A stretch of DNA of 14,470 nucleotides from positions 1-14,470 of the forward strand of contig JBBDNC010000159.1 in the NCBI GenBank assembly GCA_040877875.1, written 5' to 3'. The position numbers were made by a program, and so were the translations under genes. Each line of letters begins with the position of its first letter. Position 1 is the first letter of the stretch. Origin of the DNA: JBBDNC01 sp040877875 (lineage in GTDB: Bacteria > Bacteroidota > Rhodothermia > Balneolales > Balneolaceae). The notes below the pieces were generated by a model, which was not told the origin of the DNA, searched no databases, and saw only the letters and a program-made list of their open reading frames with translations. Shown here piece by piece: positions 1 through 7,942 of the stretch.

Positions 1-929
1 TAAACATTCGCATCAATACCCATTAACCAAACATCCTCAATCGGTTCCACTACATAGCTCATATCCATGACATCAAAACATCGGGTATAACCGGGCTGGC
101 GATAGACGCCTCCCGATCCTTCATGACATATTTCATAGAGCCTGTTGGAAAACCGGGCCTCTTCTTTCGCCTGGCCGAACTGATAATTCCCTGAGTCGTA
201 ACTACTGAACGGAGTTTCAAAATAGATGTAGTTCTCATCCGGATAGATCCCATGCTCACCGATCCATTCAAGCAAGCCTTCATACCCCAATTCCTTAACC
301 TGATCGGTACAAATCACATCGTACAACCGGGGCTCTGTCGAACGGTCGTCGGGGCTGGTTCGGCCGGATGACTCTTTACAAGATGGATGATGATGACTGA
401 AAATCGGCTGGGCACGTCCATTCTTCCCCAGATAATCCCGTTTACCGGCTTCCTGGGTAAACGGCCGGGTGGGGTCATGATTCCCGGGAACTGTAAAGAA
501 CCGAAGGCCATGCTCCTCTTTGTACCGGTTAAGGATCTTTACGAATCCGCTTACGTGCGCCGGCTGCCCGTCATCACTGAAATCACCCGGCAAACCAATG
601 ATTTTAATTCCCCTTTGCACGGCATCCTCCAACGCGGCGATCAATGCAAAATAGTTTTCATTAAACAAACGTGTGGAGGTCAATTGAGCCTCCATGGTTC
701 GGATCGAGGCCCCTTTGGTTTCTCCCTTAAAGTAAGTCGGCAGCCCTTCAAATCCCGCTCTCTCAAAATCGGCAAACACGTCATGAAAATGGACATCCGG
801 CATGAATGCAATGGAAAACCCCTCGGATCTATCCTGTGCATGAACGATACTGTAGCCTGTATTCAACCAGCCAGCCTGGAGGATCGCGACAAGGATCAAA
901 CCTGCAAGATGTGAGAGTGTATATTTCAT
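1..929 (-). CDS. Exported calcineurin-like metallophosphoesterase (3' end outside window)
   Basis: Read on the minus strand from the ATG at 929, the frame is open for 309 residues to the window edge with no stop, so the C-terminus is missing. Residues 1-31 look like a Sec signal peptide ending in an A-x-A-like site (VHA before QD). The metallophosphoesterase metal-binding motifs appear in order: PDVHFHD (Asp45, His47), GDFSDDG (115-121) and PGNHD (148-152), plus a His cluster HHHP near 179-182. This family uses a two-metal centre to cleave phosphomonoesters or phosphodiesters, and this member should act in the periplasm or at the surface. It lies 209 bp downstream of the PI-PLC-like gene on the same strand with no obvious terminator between, so the two could be co-transcribed. 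The substrate cannot be read from sequence. The family call is firm. Confidence 0.9.
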   Translation of the reverse strand, partial: MKYTLSHLAGLILVAILQAGWLNTGYSIVHAQDRSEGFSIAFMPDVHFHDVFADFERAGFEGLPTYFKGETKGASIRTMEAQLTSTRLFNENYFALIAALEDAVQRGIKIIGLPGDFSDDGQPAHVSGFVKILNRYKEEHGLRFFTVPGNHDPTRPFTQEAGKRDYLGKNGRAQPIFSHHHPSCKESSGRTSPDDRSTEPRLYDVICTDQVKELGYEGLLEWIGEHGIYPDENYIYFETPFSSYDSGNYQFGQAKEEARFSNRLYEICHEGSGGVYRQPGYTRCFDVMDMSYVVEPIEDVWLMGIDANV

Positions 930-1138
930 CCGGATCATTTCAATTTTGGATTGCAATATTAGTGGAGCTTGTGTAAAAGTAAAAGGTCATCCACTGCCGG
1001 AACTTCAGAGGCTATATTTTGAAAAACGTTGACTTCATCTTCCCAACCCGGCCCGGATCTAAATAAGAGAGAAATCAACAGGATGACTACCCGGGTTTCA
1101 TACTCTGTAATTGTAAACATTCCCTCCAATGAATACGA

Positions 1139-2326
1139 TTACTCGGTGATAAAAATGTTCCGGCAGGATGCCGGGGCATTTACAGGATTGCAACGGCCGG
1201 CCTCTTCTGTATCGGGAAACTCTGCAATATAACCGGACCCGAAAGGACTCGGTTCCGGATAATCGGTACTGATATACTGTGCGCCTGTGGATAATGCTGC
1301 CTCAAGTCGGGTTCCGTCTCCCGTTTTGGCTTCCTGTACAGGAAGGTCCGAGCGGGTACGAATGATATATCCTGCAGAAATGCGTTCCCGGATCCGGTCG
1401 TGCGAATCGATGGCATTGTTCATTTTGATAAAGCCGGCTGCAGGTTCTCCCGGAGGAGCACTGACAAACATGGCCCGTCCCTGCAAGGAGGGGGATCCGG
1501 AAAGATAAAGGGTTCTCGTTTCATCCGTATTGTCCAGCGCAAAGAATACCTTTCCCCGGCTTTCCCGCAACGAAGGCCACCCTTTTTCGAGAACGGCCTC
1601 TTCAAGGGTTTCATAATCCCCCCGGACGTCATCCGGTGTCAAAACATGCTCTTGGTCGAAAACGTCCCATATTTCCTGATCGATCTCGTGCATCAGATCT
1701 ACATCGAATTCCACAGGTTTCGTGAAAGAGAAAGATCCGCGGTCGTCACGCGGTCTCTGCTTGACCTCTATCATAATAAGTATTGGTAAATGTGACGAAT
1801 TTTCAAGAGACCAGTCACGCGTTTTCTGCAGACAGGATTTTAGCGTAAGACAGTTCGTTCGATAATCCAGATCCTGCACATGCAGGACTTTGAATCCGGG
1901 CTCCAGCATCTCTTCGGGCCGTATAAATTCTTCATCCCCGATCATGATTGCACCACGCGGTTCAGCGTAGTGCCCGCCCTCGGGATCGGCAAAAATATCC
2001 AATTCCAACTGCCGGACATCCAGTTCCCCCAGTTGTTCTTTTATAGGGCGATGTTCGTAATTTAAATTTTCAGACCAGCCCGGAGTGGTTTCATTCAGCT
2101 TTTCGACAAGATCGGGATGGGGAGTTAACTTATAGCTGTTGTGGGTTCCAAAAACCTGAATTTCGTTCAGGTGAATACAGTTGTCCGCAGTCGCTTCTGT
2201 GATCGGATCACAATCCATCGACTCGGAGTTTACCGTTTGATGGCTTTCATTGTTTTGTCCCGTACAGGATAAAGCAATGAAAGATCCAAGTAAAAAAAAC
2301 ATCCATGACCGAATTTTATCTAACAT
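1139..2326 (-). CDS. PI-PLC-type (Ca2+-dependent phosphoinositide phospholipase C-like) lipoprotein
   Basis: The product is 395 aa and probably cleaves a phosphodiester in a phosphoinositide-like substrate at the cell surface. I chose the ATG at 2326 because it directly begins a lipoprotein signal (MLDKIRSWMFFLLG, then IALSC, Cys21). The frame stays open to a TTG at 2383, but that would put a charged tail before the signal. The PLC/GDPD TIM-barrel pattern is clear: His62 in VFGTHNSYK, Glu108 and Asp110 in RQLELDIFADPEGG, His149 in VLHVQDLDY, then a beta strand ending IMIEVKQ. Spacing and motifs fit the Ca2+-dependent PI-PLC family (PI-PLC-C1) better than classic bacterial PI-PLC. It follows susD on the same strand but beyond a strong terminator, so it may have its own promoter; I could not identify one. 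Substrate specificity is inferred from the family only. Confidence 0.85.
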   Translation of the reverse strand: MLDKIRSWMFFLLGSFIALSCTGQNNESHQTVNSESMDCDPITEATADNCIHLNEIQVFGTHNSYKLTPHPDLVEKLNETTPGWSENLNYEHRPIKEQLGELDVRQLELDIFADPEGGHYAEPRGAIMIGDEEFIRPEEMLEPGFKVLHVQDLDYRTNCLTLKSCLQKTRDWSLENSSHLPILIMIEVKQRPRDDRGSFSFTKPVEFDVDLMHEIDQEIWDVFDQEHVLTPDDVRGDYETLEEAVLEKGWPSLRESRGKVFFALDNTDETRTLYLSGSPSLQGRAMFVSAPPGEPAAGFIKMNNAIDSHDRIRERISAGYIIRTRSDLPVQEAKTGDGTRLEAALSTGAQYISTDYPEPSPFGSGYIAEFPDTEEAGRCNPVNAPASCRNIFITE

Positions 2327-2678
2327 TGTATTATAAGAGGTTACCTGTGATTTTATTAATCGTTCAATAAAGAGACGATGCAAATCAATCGAAACAAATT
2401 AATTCTCTGATTTGATCTCCCCGGACTCAACCGGATACCGTTTCATTCCTGTATCAGACAGCTTTTCAATGATCTGTACCTCCTTCAAACCCATATTTTA
2501 ATCCTGGGCCAAGTCGAAAGAAAATAAAAAACTGTCTGAAATGCTCTTTTACTCCGACAGACAATCGGGAGCATTTTCAGACAGCTTTTAAAACAGAAGA
2601 CTCCTACGAAGAAGGAGCTCATCGGCAATAATAAGTTTTGCCGGGCAAGCCCCTTGTCTTCGTAATGAAATCCAGGAA
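2327..2678. other. Gene-free spacer between susD and the PI-PLC gene
   Basis: This 352-bp gap has no credible reading frame. Its main content is the susD terminator described separately. A 13-bp direct repeat, TCAGACAGCTTTT, occurs at 2454-2466 and again at 2577-2589, where it overlaps the terminator stem. A small hairpin, CTCCT/AGGAG with a 7-nt loop, lies at 2601-2617 just after the susD stop. I found no recognisable promoter for the PI-PLC gene. Confidence 0.6.
2521..2584 (-). terminator. Strong intrinsic terminator downstream of susD
   Basis: The arms 2532-2546 and 2569-2584 are inverted copies (CTGTCTGAAATGCTC against GAGCATTTTCAGACAG) that pair over 15 bp with one bulged base. The 22-nt loop contains a second short stem, CCGA/TCGG (2554-2557 with 2565-2568). 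Read on the minus strand, the stem is followed at once by a T-rich tract (TTTTTTATTTT, 2531-2521). It lies about 95 bp past the susD stop in the right orientation to end the susCD transcript. The opposite strand has only a short T run (2586-2589), so termination is probably mainly one-directional. Confidence 0.85.
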
Positions 2679-4355
2679 TTAATATCCCGGATTTTGCTCC
2701 AGGTAACCCGGTTCACCCTGGGCTGCATCGATGGCATCCTGGGGAATCGGGAAAACTCTCCTCGTGGCATCACTGGGTTCTTTGTCACGCCATCCGACAT
2801 CATGAAAGTCTCCGCCGTTAAACGAGCCAAAACGAATCTGGATGGTTCGGGTCATGTGTTCCATCCACATCTCAAAGATCCATTCACGTTCCAGATCCTG
2901 CATCGTTTGGAGTTCGCTTGCATCAAGCAGTCTGGCTCCCCGCATATCACGCAGTTCGTTGATATCGGACAGGGCGGCATTCCAGTCTCCAAGCCGGGCG
3001 TGGGCTTCGGCACGGCTGAGATACATTTCCCCGAGACGGAGCACAGGAAAGTTTACGGCAGAACCATTGGGGTTCACGTGATCAATGGACCACTTCAATG
3101 AGCGGGGACCGGCCACATGGCCCCGGTCGGAGGCTACCCCGACTTCTCTGGAATAGTTCATCATATCGCCGCTTCGTGAGTGATCAATAAGGGCTTCAAT
3201 TATCAGGTCGCCGTTTTCATCTCTTTTCCACAAACCGGCTCCTTCAAAATCACGAACGATTCCATATTGCTGGCCAACTTCGACCCCGCGATTCCATTCG
3301 AAATCTTCATCTTTTATCGTTCCACCATCCGGCAGATTCTGTTGATGATAACGTGGGTCATCCCTCTCGCCTTCCCACAAGTCGAAAAAGTTCTGGGTTA
3401 ACGCTCCACCGTCACTGCCCGTTTTACTGGGATTCTCAAGATGACCGTGTCGGTCTCTCGAAGAATGGAAATAACCCATCCGCCGGATTCCGCCCGTTTC
3501 AGGGTGTTGGTCTAATGAGAAAATGACCTCCGGATTCCCCTCGTTTTCAAGTCCGAATAAGTCGAAATAATCCTCACTTTCCAGTTGGAAATAACCATCA
3601 TTAATCAGTTCTGTAGCGTAATCGATGACAGCATTCAGGTCTTCTGCATTGTGGGAAAATTCACCGGCATATCGATCGGAATAAACCGCCTTGTTTAGCA
3701 GAAGACGAACTTTTAAAGCTTTGACAGCGTCTTGATTAAACCGGGTTTCATCGTCGCTGGCTCTTCTGGTTAGCTGGCTTTGCACCTCATCCAGCTCATT
3801 GTAGACATAATCCACTGCTTCGGCTCCCCGATAGACGGTCGAAAGTGTAGGAGTTCCCGCGTCTTCCGGTTGTTTATCAAAGGCAACATTGTAGAGGTCC
3901 AGCAGCCACCAGTTATAGAGAGCTTTCAACGCACGGGCTTCAGCATCCAGTTGTTGATCTCCGCCATTCTCTCGAATGGTTTTTTGAGCGATGGACGCCC
4001 GGCCAATGGCCTGCGTAAAATTGCGCCATACATCAATGATGGTAATATGTAACGGAGTCCAGGCATGTTGATGCATTTCGATGAATCGTCCGCCGTCAAA
4101 CCAGTCGGTTCCACCGCGGAACGGAACGATCTGTTCGATTGAGGAGACACCCTGAAGATTATTCAGCCAGTTGTGTCTCATTAACGGTTCAGTCATCAAT
4201 TGATAGGCCGGAGCCAATGTCCGCTCGGCAGCTTCCGGGTGATCCAGCGCATCCTGCTGGAGTGCCGTATCCCTGACCGTCTCACTAAGATCGGAACAAG
4301 AGTACAATACACCTGCCGTAACAAATAGTGTGACTATAAATATTAACTTTTTCAT
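2679..4355 (-). CDS. susD: SusD/RagB-family outer-membrane nutrient-binding lipoprotein
   Basis: The product is 558 aa, normal for the family. SusD proteins sit on the outer-membrane surface as a lid on the SusC channel and help capture ligand. The protein starts MKKLIFIVTLFVTAGVLYSC, a lipoprotein signal with Cys20. The N-terminal helical half (about 40-200) and C-terminal RagB/SusD half (about 280-558) are recognisable. Typical features include the LRLGEMYLSRAEAHARLGD segment (a TPR-like helix common to the family), DINELRDMRGA, and the terminal YLEQNPGY. It begins 23 bp after susC ends and shares a near-identical leader (ATTGAGGTT before the ATG), so the pair is clearly an operon. The family call is firm. 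The ligand is unknown, and the absence of nearby glycosidases argues against assuming a polysaccharide. The gene symbol denotes the family, not starch specificity. Confidence 0.95.
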   Translation of the reverse strand: MKKLIFIVTLFVTAGVLYSCSDLSETVRDTALQQDALDHPEAAERTLAPAYQLMTEPLMRHNWLNNLQGVSSIEQIVPFRGGTDWFDGGRFIEMHQHAWTPLHITIIDVWRNFTQAIGRASIAQKTIRENGGDQQLDAEARALKALYNWWLLDLYNVAFDKQPEDAGTPTLSTVYRGAEAVDYVYNELDEVQSQLTRRASDDETRFNQDAVKALKVRLLLNKAVYSDRYAGEFSHNAEDLNAVIDYATELINDGYFQLESEDYFDLFGLENEGNPEVIFSLDQHPETGGIRRMGYFHSSRDRHGHLENPSKTGSDGGALTQNFFDLWEGERDDPRYHQQNLPDGGTIKDEDFEWNRGVEVGQQYGIVRDFEGAGLWKRDENGDLIIEALIDHSRSGDMMNYSREVGVASDRGHVAGPRSLKWSIDHVNPNGSAVNFPVLRLGEMYLSRAEAHARLGDWNAALSDINELRDMRGARLLDASELQTMQDLEREWIFEMWMEHMTRTIQIRFGSFNGGDFHDVGWRDKEPSDATRRVFPIPQDAIDAAQGEPGYLEQNPGY

Positions 4356-4362
4356 AATTACA

Positions 4363-4367
4363 ACCTC
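4363..4367 (-). promoter_or_regulatory. Ribosome-binding site of susD
   Basis: On the minus strand GAGGT lies 7 nt before the susD ATG, within ATTGAGGTT. The same 9-mer precedes susC at nearly the same distance. A Shine-Dalgarno-like match is notable because this lineage often lacks one, and it supports the start chosen for each gene. Confidence 0.6.
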
Positions 4368-4378
4368 AATTTAAAGTA

Positions 4379-7300
4379 TTAGAGTGACAAATTGATTGAA
4401 AAGCTAAACGACCGGGCCGTTGGATATCTTGAACTGTCGATTCCCAACGAACGGAATCCGCCTACCGACCTCTGCCTGTCCACTTCAGGATCAAATCCGG
4501 GATAGTCGGTAATCGTAAAGAGATTCCTGCCGGTAATGGATAATTGGAGCCTGCTCAACGGAAGGTTGGCGGTATTGACATCATAACTGATTGTGGCGTT
4601 ATTCAACCGAAAGTAACTTCCGTCGTACACAAACCGAGAAGATGCCGTAGCCGAGTTGGAGGGTGACTCGTCAGGATCAAATCCTACCCTCGCAATATTG
4701 TTGCCGGCATAGAGTTGCGGCATGTTGAACAGGGCATTATGGTCATTCCAGTAAATCATATTTCCGGAAACCCCGTTAAAGTTCAATCCCAGATTCCAGT
4801 TACGGTATCCGAAATTGGCCGTAATCCCGTAGTTATAATCAGCAAGAGCACTTCCAGGGGATACGCGGTCACCATCGGTAATGTTTCCGTCTCCGTCCAC
4901 ATCCCTGAAGATATTTTCGCCGTTTGAATCGAGGCCTTGATATTCGAATACCCAGAAGGCGCCAAAGGGCAGGCCGTCTCTGAATACCTGCACGGTTTCA
5001 CCCGACAGCCCCCGGCCTTTGAGAAACCCAGTACGGATTTGATCTACCGGCATGTTTCTGATTTCGTTATCCAGGAATGAGATGTTCCCGCCGATATCAA
5101 AGCTGATATCGGACCCGATTTGTTGCCAGTAACGCAAATCCAGTTCAAGGCCCTGGTTCACCACTTCCATGTCGTAATTGCTCCAAAACGAACTGGTCGC
5201 CGCAATCGGATCCACACCCGTTGTCGTCTCAAAGAGAATATCGGTTGTAACTTTTCGGTATAAGTCAACCGATCCGGAAAGAGATCCGTTAAAGAAACCG
5301 TAGTCAAACCCGATATTGGTCTGTTCGGTCACCTCCCATCGGATATCCTCGTTCTGGGTCCTGACAAATGTAATCCCAGGAACGATGACACCGGGCCTCA
5401 TCTGGTACCCTGAACCCTGGGCAACATTAATACGCGGTTGGGTAATACCGTCTGGTATATCCTGATTACCGGTTTGACCCCAGCCGGCCCTTAACCTCAG
5501 ATTGGTCAATACATCGCTATCAATAAAATCCTCATCAGTAATTTGCCATGCAACAGAGAACGACGGGAAGAAGCCGTAACGATGGTCATCTCCGAAACGA
5601 GAAGAACCGTCGGCCCTCAATGTGGCTGTGAGAAAGTAGCGCTGTTGATAATTATAATTGGCTCGCCCGAAAAAGGACTGCAGCTCATTAATCCCCGAGA
5701 ATCCACGGGGTCGGTCTTCGGGAGTAACTCGGGTACCTATGCCCGGATTGTGGTAACCTTCTATCTCAGTGGTAGAAAAGTCCCGAACAGCGAAGCCTCT
5801 GCCTTCTCGTTCAAAGCGCTGGAAAGAAAAACCTCCCAATATATCAAAATTGTTATCCTCGACGGAGAACACATAGTTCAATACACTTTCCGTTTGGAGC
5901 ATCGTGTTTTCCCGGTTATTGTAATTTACCGCTCCCAGGGGAGCTTCAATTCGCCGATTATTATGAGGGCTTACCTGCGAAAACCGGTTCGACTGTGAGT
6001 TATCGACAGCCGCATTAAATCGGTACTCAAGGCCCTCCATTAGCTCAAAATCAACATTCACACTTCCAAGGATACGTGTCGTTTCTCCAAAATCCGTAAA
6101 GATTTCCGGTACCTGTACCGGGTTCAGACCTTCCTCGGTAATCTCATAAAACGATCCGTCATCATTATAGATCGGTTGCGTGGGGTTTTGTGTCAACGCA
6201 TTGGTCAGCATATCCCCCAGGTTTGTACTGTGATTATTCGAAACCGGTACATAATCGGTATTCTGCCGGTCGGCCAGCAGGTTAAGGCCGACATTTAAAC
6301 GGTCATCCAGAAATCGTTGGTTTACTCGCAATCGTCCGCCGAAATTTTGAAGCTTATTTGTAATGATCAAACCTTCCTGGTCTGAAAAATTCAACGAGGC
6401 TGTATAATCCGAATTCTCGGTTCCACCACTGTAGGAGATCGAATGACGATTCGACATGGCGGTTTGAAGGATTGCATCAAAATAGTCGGTACGATGTCCC
6501 ATATCCCTATTACCTTCCCCGATGGATTGTTGAAAGTCGACAAACTCCTCGGGGCTTAACATGTCAATCTTGTTGGCGATATTCGAGACGGTAACGCTTC
6601 CCGAATAGTTTAACTGGGCCCTCTCGGCCCCTCCACTCTTGGTGGTGATCATGATCACACCGTTGGAGGCACGTGATCCGTAGATGGCGGTGGCTGAAGC
6701 GTCCTTTAATACGTCAATCGACTCAATGTCGTTAGGATTTAAAAATGCCAGCGGATTCGTCTTGGAAGGAGCTCCGGGGCCGAAGTCATCCCCACTCGCT
6801 TCCGTATCGGCACTATTGTCAATCGCCACACCGTCTATCACATACAGCGGCCCGCTTCCAGCACGAAGAGTTCCGGGTCCACGTATGATTACCGTTTGGG
6901 GTGAACCCGGCTGACCACTTTGCGCCTGGATATTTACACCCGATATTTTTCCCTGCATGAGTTCTTCCGGCGAGGACGTAAGCCCCCGGTTGAAGTCTTC
7001 CTCACTCACAGATCCGATAGAACCGGTCAGTTCACCTCTTCGCTGGGTTCCGTAACCGACAACGACGACTTCATCCCCAACCAGTGCCTGGGAACTCATT
7101 TCAATGTCGATGTTCGTTCTTCCCTGAATCGGTATTTCCTGTGTCACATAACCGACATAGGAAAACACCAGGGTTTCCTCGAGAGAAGGAACTGTCAACT
7201 CATACTGCCCGTCAATATCCGTTGTGGTCCCTGTAGTCGTCCCCTGTACAATGATGTTCACCCCCGGAAGAGACTCTCCGGTTTGGGCATCTGATACTAC

Positions 7301-7390
7301 ACCCCTCACAGTTTGAGCCTGCATGGTCCCTGCCAGCAAGCAAAAACCAAATATCAGACAAACCGTCCTTGTCATGGTAATATGTTTCAT
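4379..7390 (-). CDS. susC: SusC/RagA-family TonB-dependent outer-membrane receptor
   Basis: The product is 1003 aa, the usual SusC length. It is the 22-strand outer-membrane barrel that, with SusD, imports ligand using TonB energy. Domains in order: a Sec signal peptide ending near AQ (residue 26); a carboxypeptidase-regulatory-like beta-sandwich (about 28-100, with GVVSDAQTGESLPGVNIIV and YVGYVTQEIPI); the SusC signature VVVVGYGTQRR (near 108-118); a plug domain containing VIIRGPGT, YVIDGV and ASATAIYGSRASNGVIMITTK; then the barrel, ending in a strand with an aromatic residue (FSFSINLSL). The start at 7390 is supported by GAGGT 6 nt upstream. It is first in the susCD operon and is transcribed away from the SSS symporter across a shared control region with LacI-type operator sequences. 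No FecR/sigma partner is next to it, and no N-terminal signalling (STN) domain is seen, so anti-sigma control is unlikely. The substrate is unresolved. Confidence 0.97.
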   Translation of the reverse strand: MKHITMTRTVCLIFGFCLLAGTMQAQTVRGVVSDAQTGESLPGVNIIVQGTTTGTTTDIDGQYELTVPSLEETLVFSYVGYVTQEIPIQGRTNIDIEMSSQALVGDEVVVVGYGTQRRGELTGSIGSVSEEDFNRGLTSSPEELMQGKISGVNIQAQSGQPGSPQTVIIRGPGTLRAGSGPLYVIDGVAIDNSADTEASGDDFGPGAPSKTNPLAFLNPNDIESIDVLKDASATAIYGSRASNGVIMITTKSGGAERAQLNYSGSVTVSNIANKIDMLSPEEFVDFQQSIGEGNRDMGHRTDYFDAILQTAMSNRHSISYSGGTENSDYTASLNFSDQEGLIITNKLQNFGGRLRVNQRFLDDRLNVGLNLLADRQNTDYVPVSNNHSTNLGDMLTNALTQNPTQPIYNDDGSFYEITEEGLNPVQVPEIFTDFGETTRILGSVNVDFELMEGLEYRFNAAVDNSQSNRFSQVSPHNNRRIEAPLGAVNYNNRENTMLQTESVLNYVFSVEDNNFDILGGFSFQRFEREGRGFAVRDFSTTEIEGYHNPGIGTRVTPEDRPRGFSGINELQSFFGRANYNYQQRYFLTATLRADGSSRFGDDHRYGFFPSFSVAWQITDEDFIDSDVLTNLRLRAGWGQTGNQDIPDGITQPRINVAQGSGYQMRPGVIVPGITFVRTQNEDIRWEVTEQTNIGFDYGFFNGSLSGSVDLYRKVTTDILFETTTGVDPIAATSSFWSNYDMEVVNQGLELDLRYWQQIGSDISFDIGGNISFLDNEIRNMPVDQIRTGFLKGRGLSGETVQVFRDGLPFGAFWVFEYQGLDSNGENIFRDVDGDGNITDGDRVSPGSALADYNYGITANFGYRNWNLGLNFNGVSGNMIYWNDHNALFNMPQLYAGNNIARVGFDPDESPSNSATASSRFVYDGSYFRLNNATISYDVNTANLPLSRLQLSITGRNLFTITDYPGFDPEVDRQRSVGGFRSLGIDSSRYPTARSFSFSINLSL

Positions 7391-7396
7391 AATTTA

Positions 7397-7401
7397 ACCT
7401 C
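7397..7401 (-). promoter_or_regulatory. Ribosome-binding site of susC
   Basis: On the minus strand GAGGT lies 6 nt before the susC ATG, in the same ATTGAGGTT context as the susD site. It favours the ATG at 7390 over an in-frame ATG five codons later. Confidence 0.6.
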
Positions 7402-7595
7402 AATCATATTCTATTAGCGTTGAATTTTGTATCAATAAGAAAGCGCTGGTTAACTTCTTCCCAACTATCCACCTGTAATCTGCGAGCCAGTATATCGAGT
7501 CCCGTTTACAGAACTGTTAGGGGATAGTTATTGAATTGTTAAAGATGCTTTTCAATTGATTATGACTCCTGTTTTCAGTAAGATTCACAGCAGGC

Positions 7596-7609
7596 TGAAA
7601 ACGTTTCCA
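7596..7609. promoter_or_regulatory. LacI/GalR-family operator (cre-like), site 1
   Basis: TGAAAACGTTTCCA matches every position of the consensus TGWAARCGYTWNCW used by CcpA and related LacI-family regulators, with the characteristic central CG. Site 2 lies 25 bp away centre to centre. Both sit about 210-230 bp upstream of the susC start. The regulator is not encoded in this window. A LacI-family protein is the natural candidate; true CcpA is not expected in this lineage, so the match indicates the regulator family only. Confidence 0.6.
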
Positions 7610-7620
7610 CAGTTAGATAA

Positions 7621-7634
7621 TGAAAACGTTAACA
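7621..7634. promoter_or_regulatory. LacI/GalR-family operator (cre-like), site 2
   Basis: TGAAAACGTTAACA also matches all positions of TGWAARCGYTWNCW. It shares TGAAAACGTT with site 1 in the same orientation. Two full matches within 40 bp in an intergenic region are unlikely by chance, which strengthens both calls. Confidence 0.6.
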
Positions 7635-7796
7635 AACATCAAATCAAATATTCAATTGTTACCCTGTTTAAATCTTCAAAAAGAATTATGATATAAGTTA
7701 ATTATTATTAAATAGTTACAAATTACACATATGGCTTCTACCTGTTATGAGGATAGCATGCCGTAATACAAAATCCTCGTCAAACTACGCTTTTAT

Positions 7797-7810
7797 TTGT
7801 AACGTTTTCC
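7797..7810. promoter_or_regulatory. LacI-type operator-like sequence, site 3 (weaker)
   Basis: The reverse complement, GGAAAACGTTACAA, keeps the GAAAACGTT core of sites 1 and 2 and matches 12 of 14 consensus positions. It lies about 140 bp upstream of the SSS symporter start and 23 bp (centre to centre) from site 4, so it may control the rightward transcript. Confidence 0.4.
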
Positions 7811-7819
7811 CCTATTTTA

Positions 7820-7833
7820 GGAAAACGCTTCGC
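7820..7833. promoter_or_regulatory. LacI-type operator-like sequence, site 4 (weaker)
   Basis: GGAAAACGCTTCGC keeps the GAAAACG core but matches only 11 of 14 consensus positions. It is called mainly because it pairs with site 3 at a spacing like that of sites 1 and 2. Confidence 0.3.
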
Positions 7834-7942
7834 CGGAAATCATGAACAGCACAGACAGAAGGATTTATCCTCCATTATTTTTTCCGCTTATTTAAACCGA
7901 TCGTCTCCTGAATTGTGTTATGAACCTAATTATTTAACATTT

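Larger units (their letters stand above)
7391..7942. promoter_or_regulatory. Divergent control region between susC and the SSS symporter gene
   Basis: This gap of about 550 bp is AT-rich in its middle (about 7640-7740) and must hold promoters for two divergent transcripts. It contains four LacI/GalR-type operator-like sequences in two pairs, listed separately. I searched both strands for the Bacteroidota -7 element (TAnnTTTG) and found only imperfect versions, so no promoter is assigned. No small ORF or RNA gene is convincing here. Confidence 0.6.

Noticed and set aside
387..914. Plus-strand open frame of 175 codons
   Set aside because: It lies antisense to the metallophosphoesterase, whose motifs are intact on the minus strand; its translation has no domain or signal and is best explained as a shadow.
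5543..5998. Plus-strand open frame of 151 codons inside susC
   Set aside because: It is antisense to a normal SusC barrel region and shows no recognisable protein features.
7438..7451. Fifth LacI-operator-like sequence, AGAAAGCGCTGGTT
   Set aside because: Only 11 of 14 positions match, the GAAAACG core shared by the other sites is absent, and it is not paired with another site.
7860..7871. Small hairpin AGGA-TTTA-TCCT in the symporter leader
   Set aside because: A 4-bp stem with a 4-nt loop is too weak to support an attenuator or riboswitch, and no aptamer-like structure surrounds it.
7913..7942. TTG start extending the SSS symporter by 10 residues
   Set aside because: It is a rare start codon without a leader signal; the ATG at 7943 fits the N-terminus of YidK-type proteins better, though the longer form cannot be excluded.
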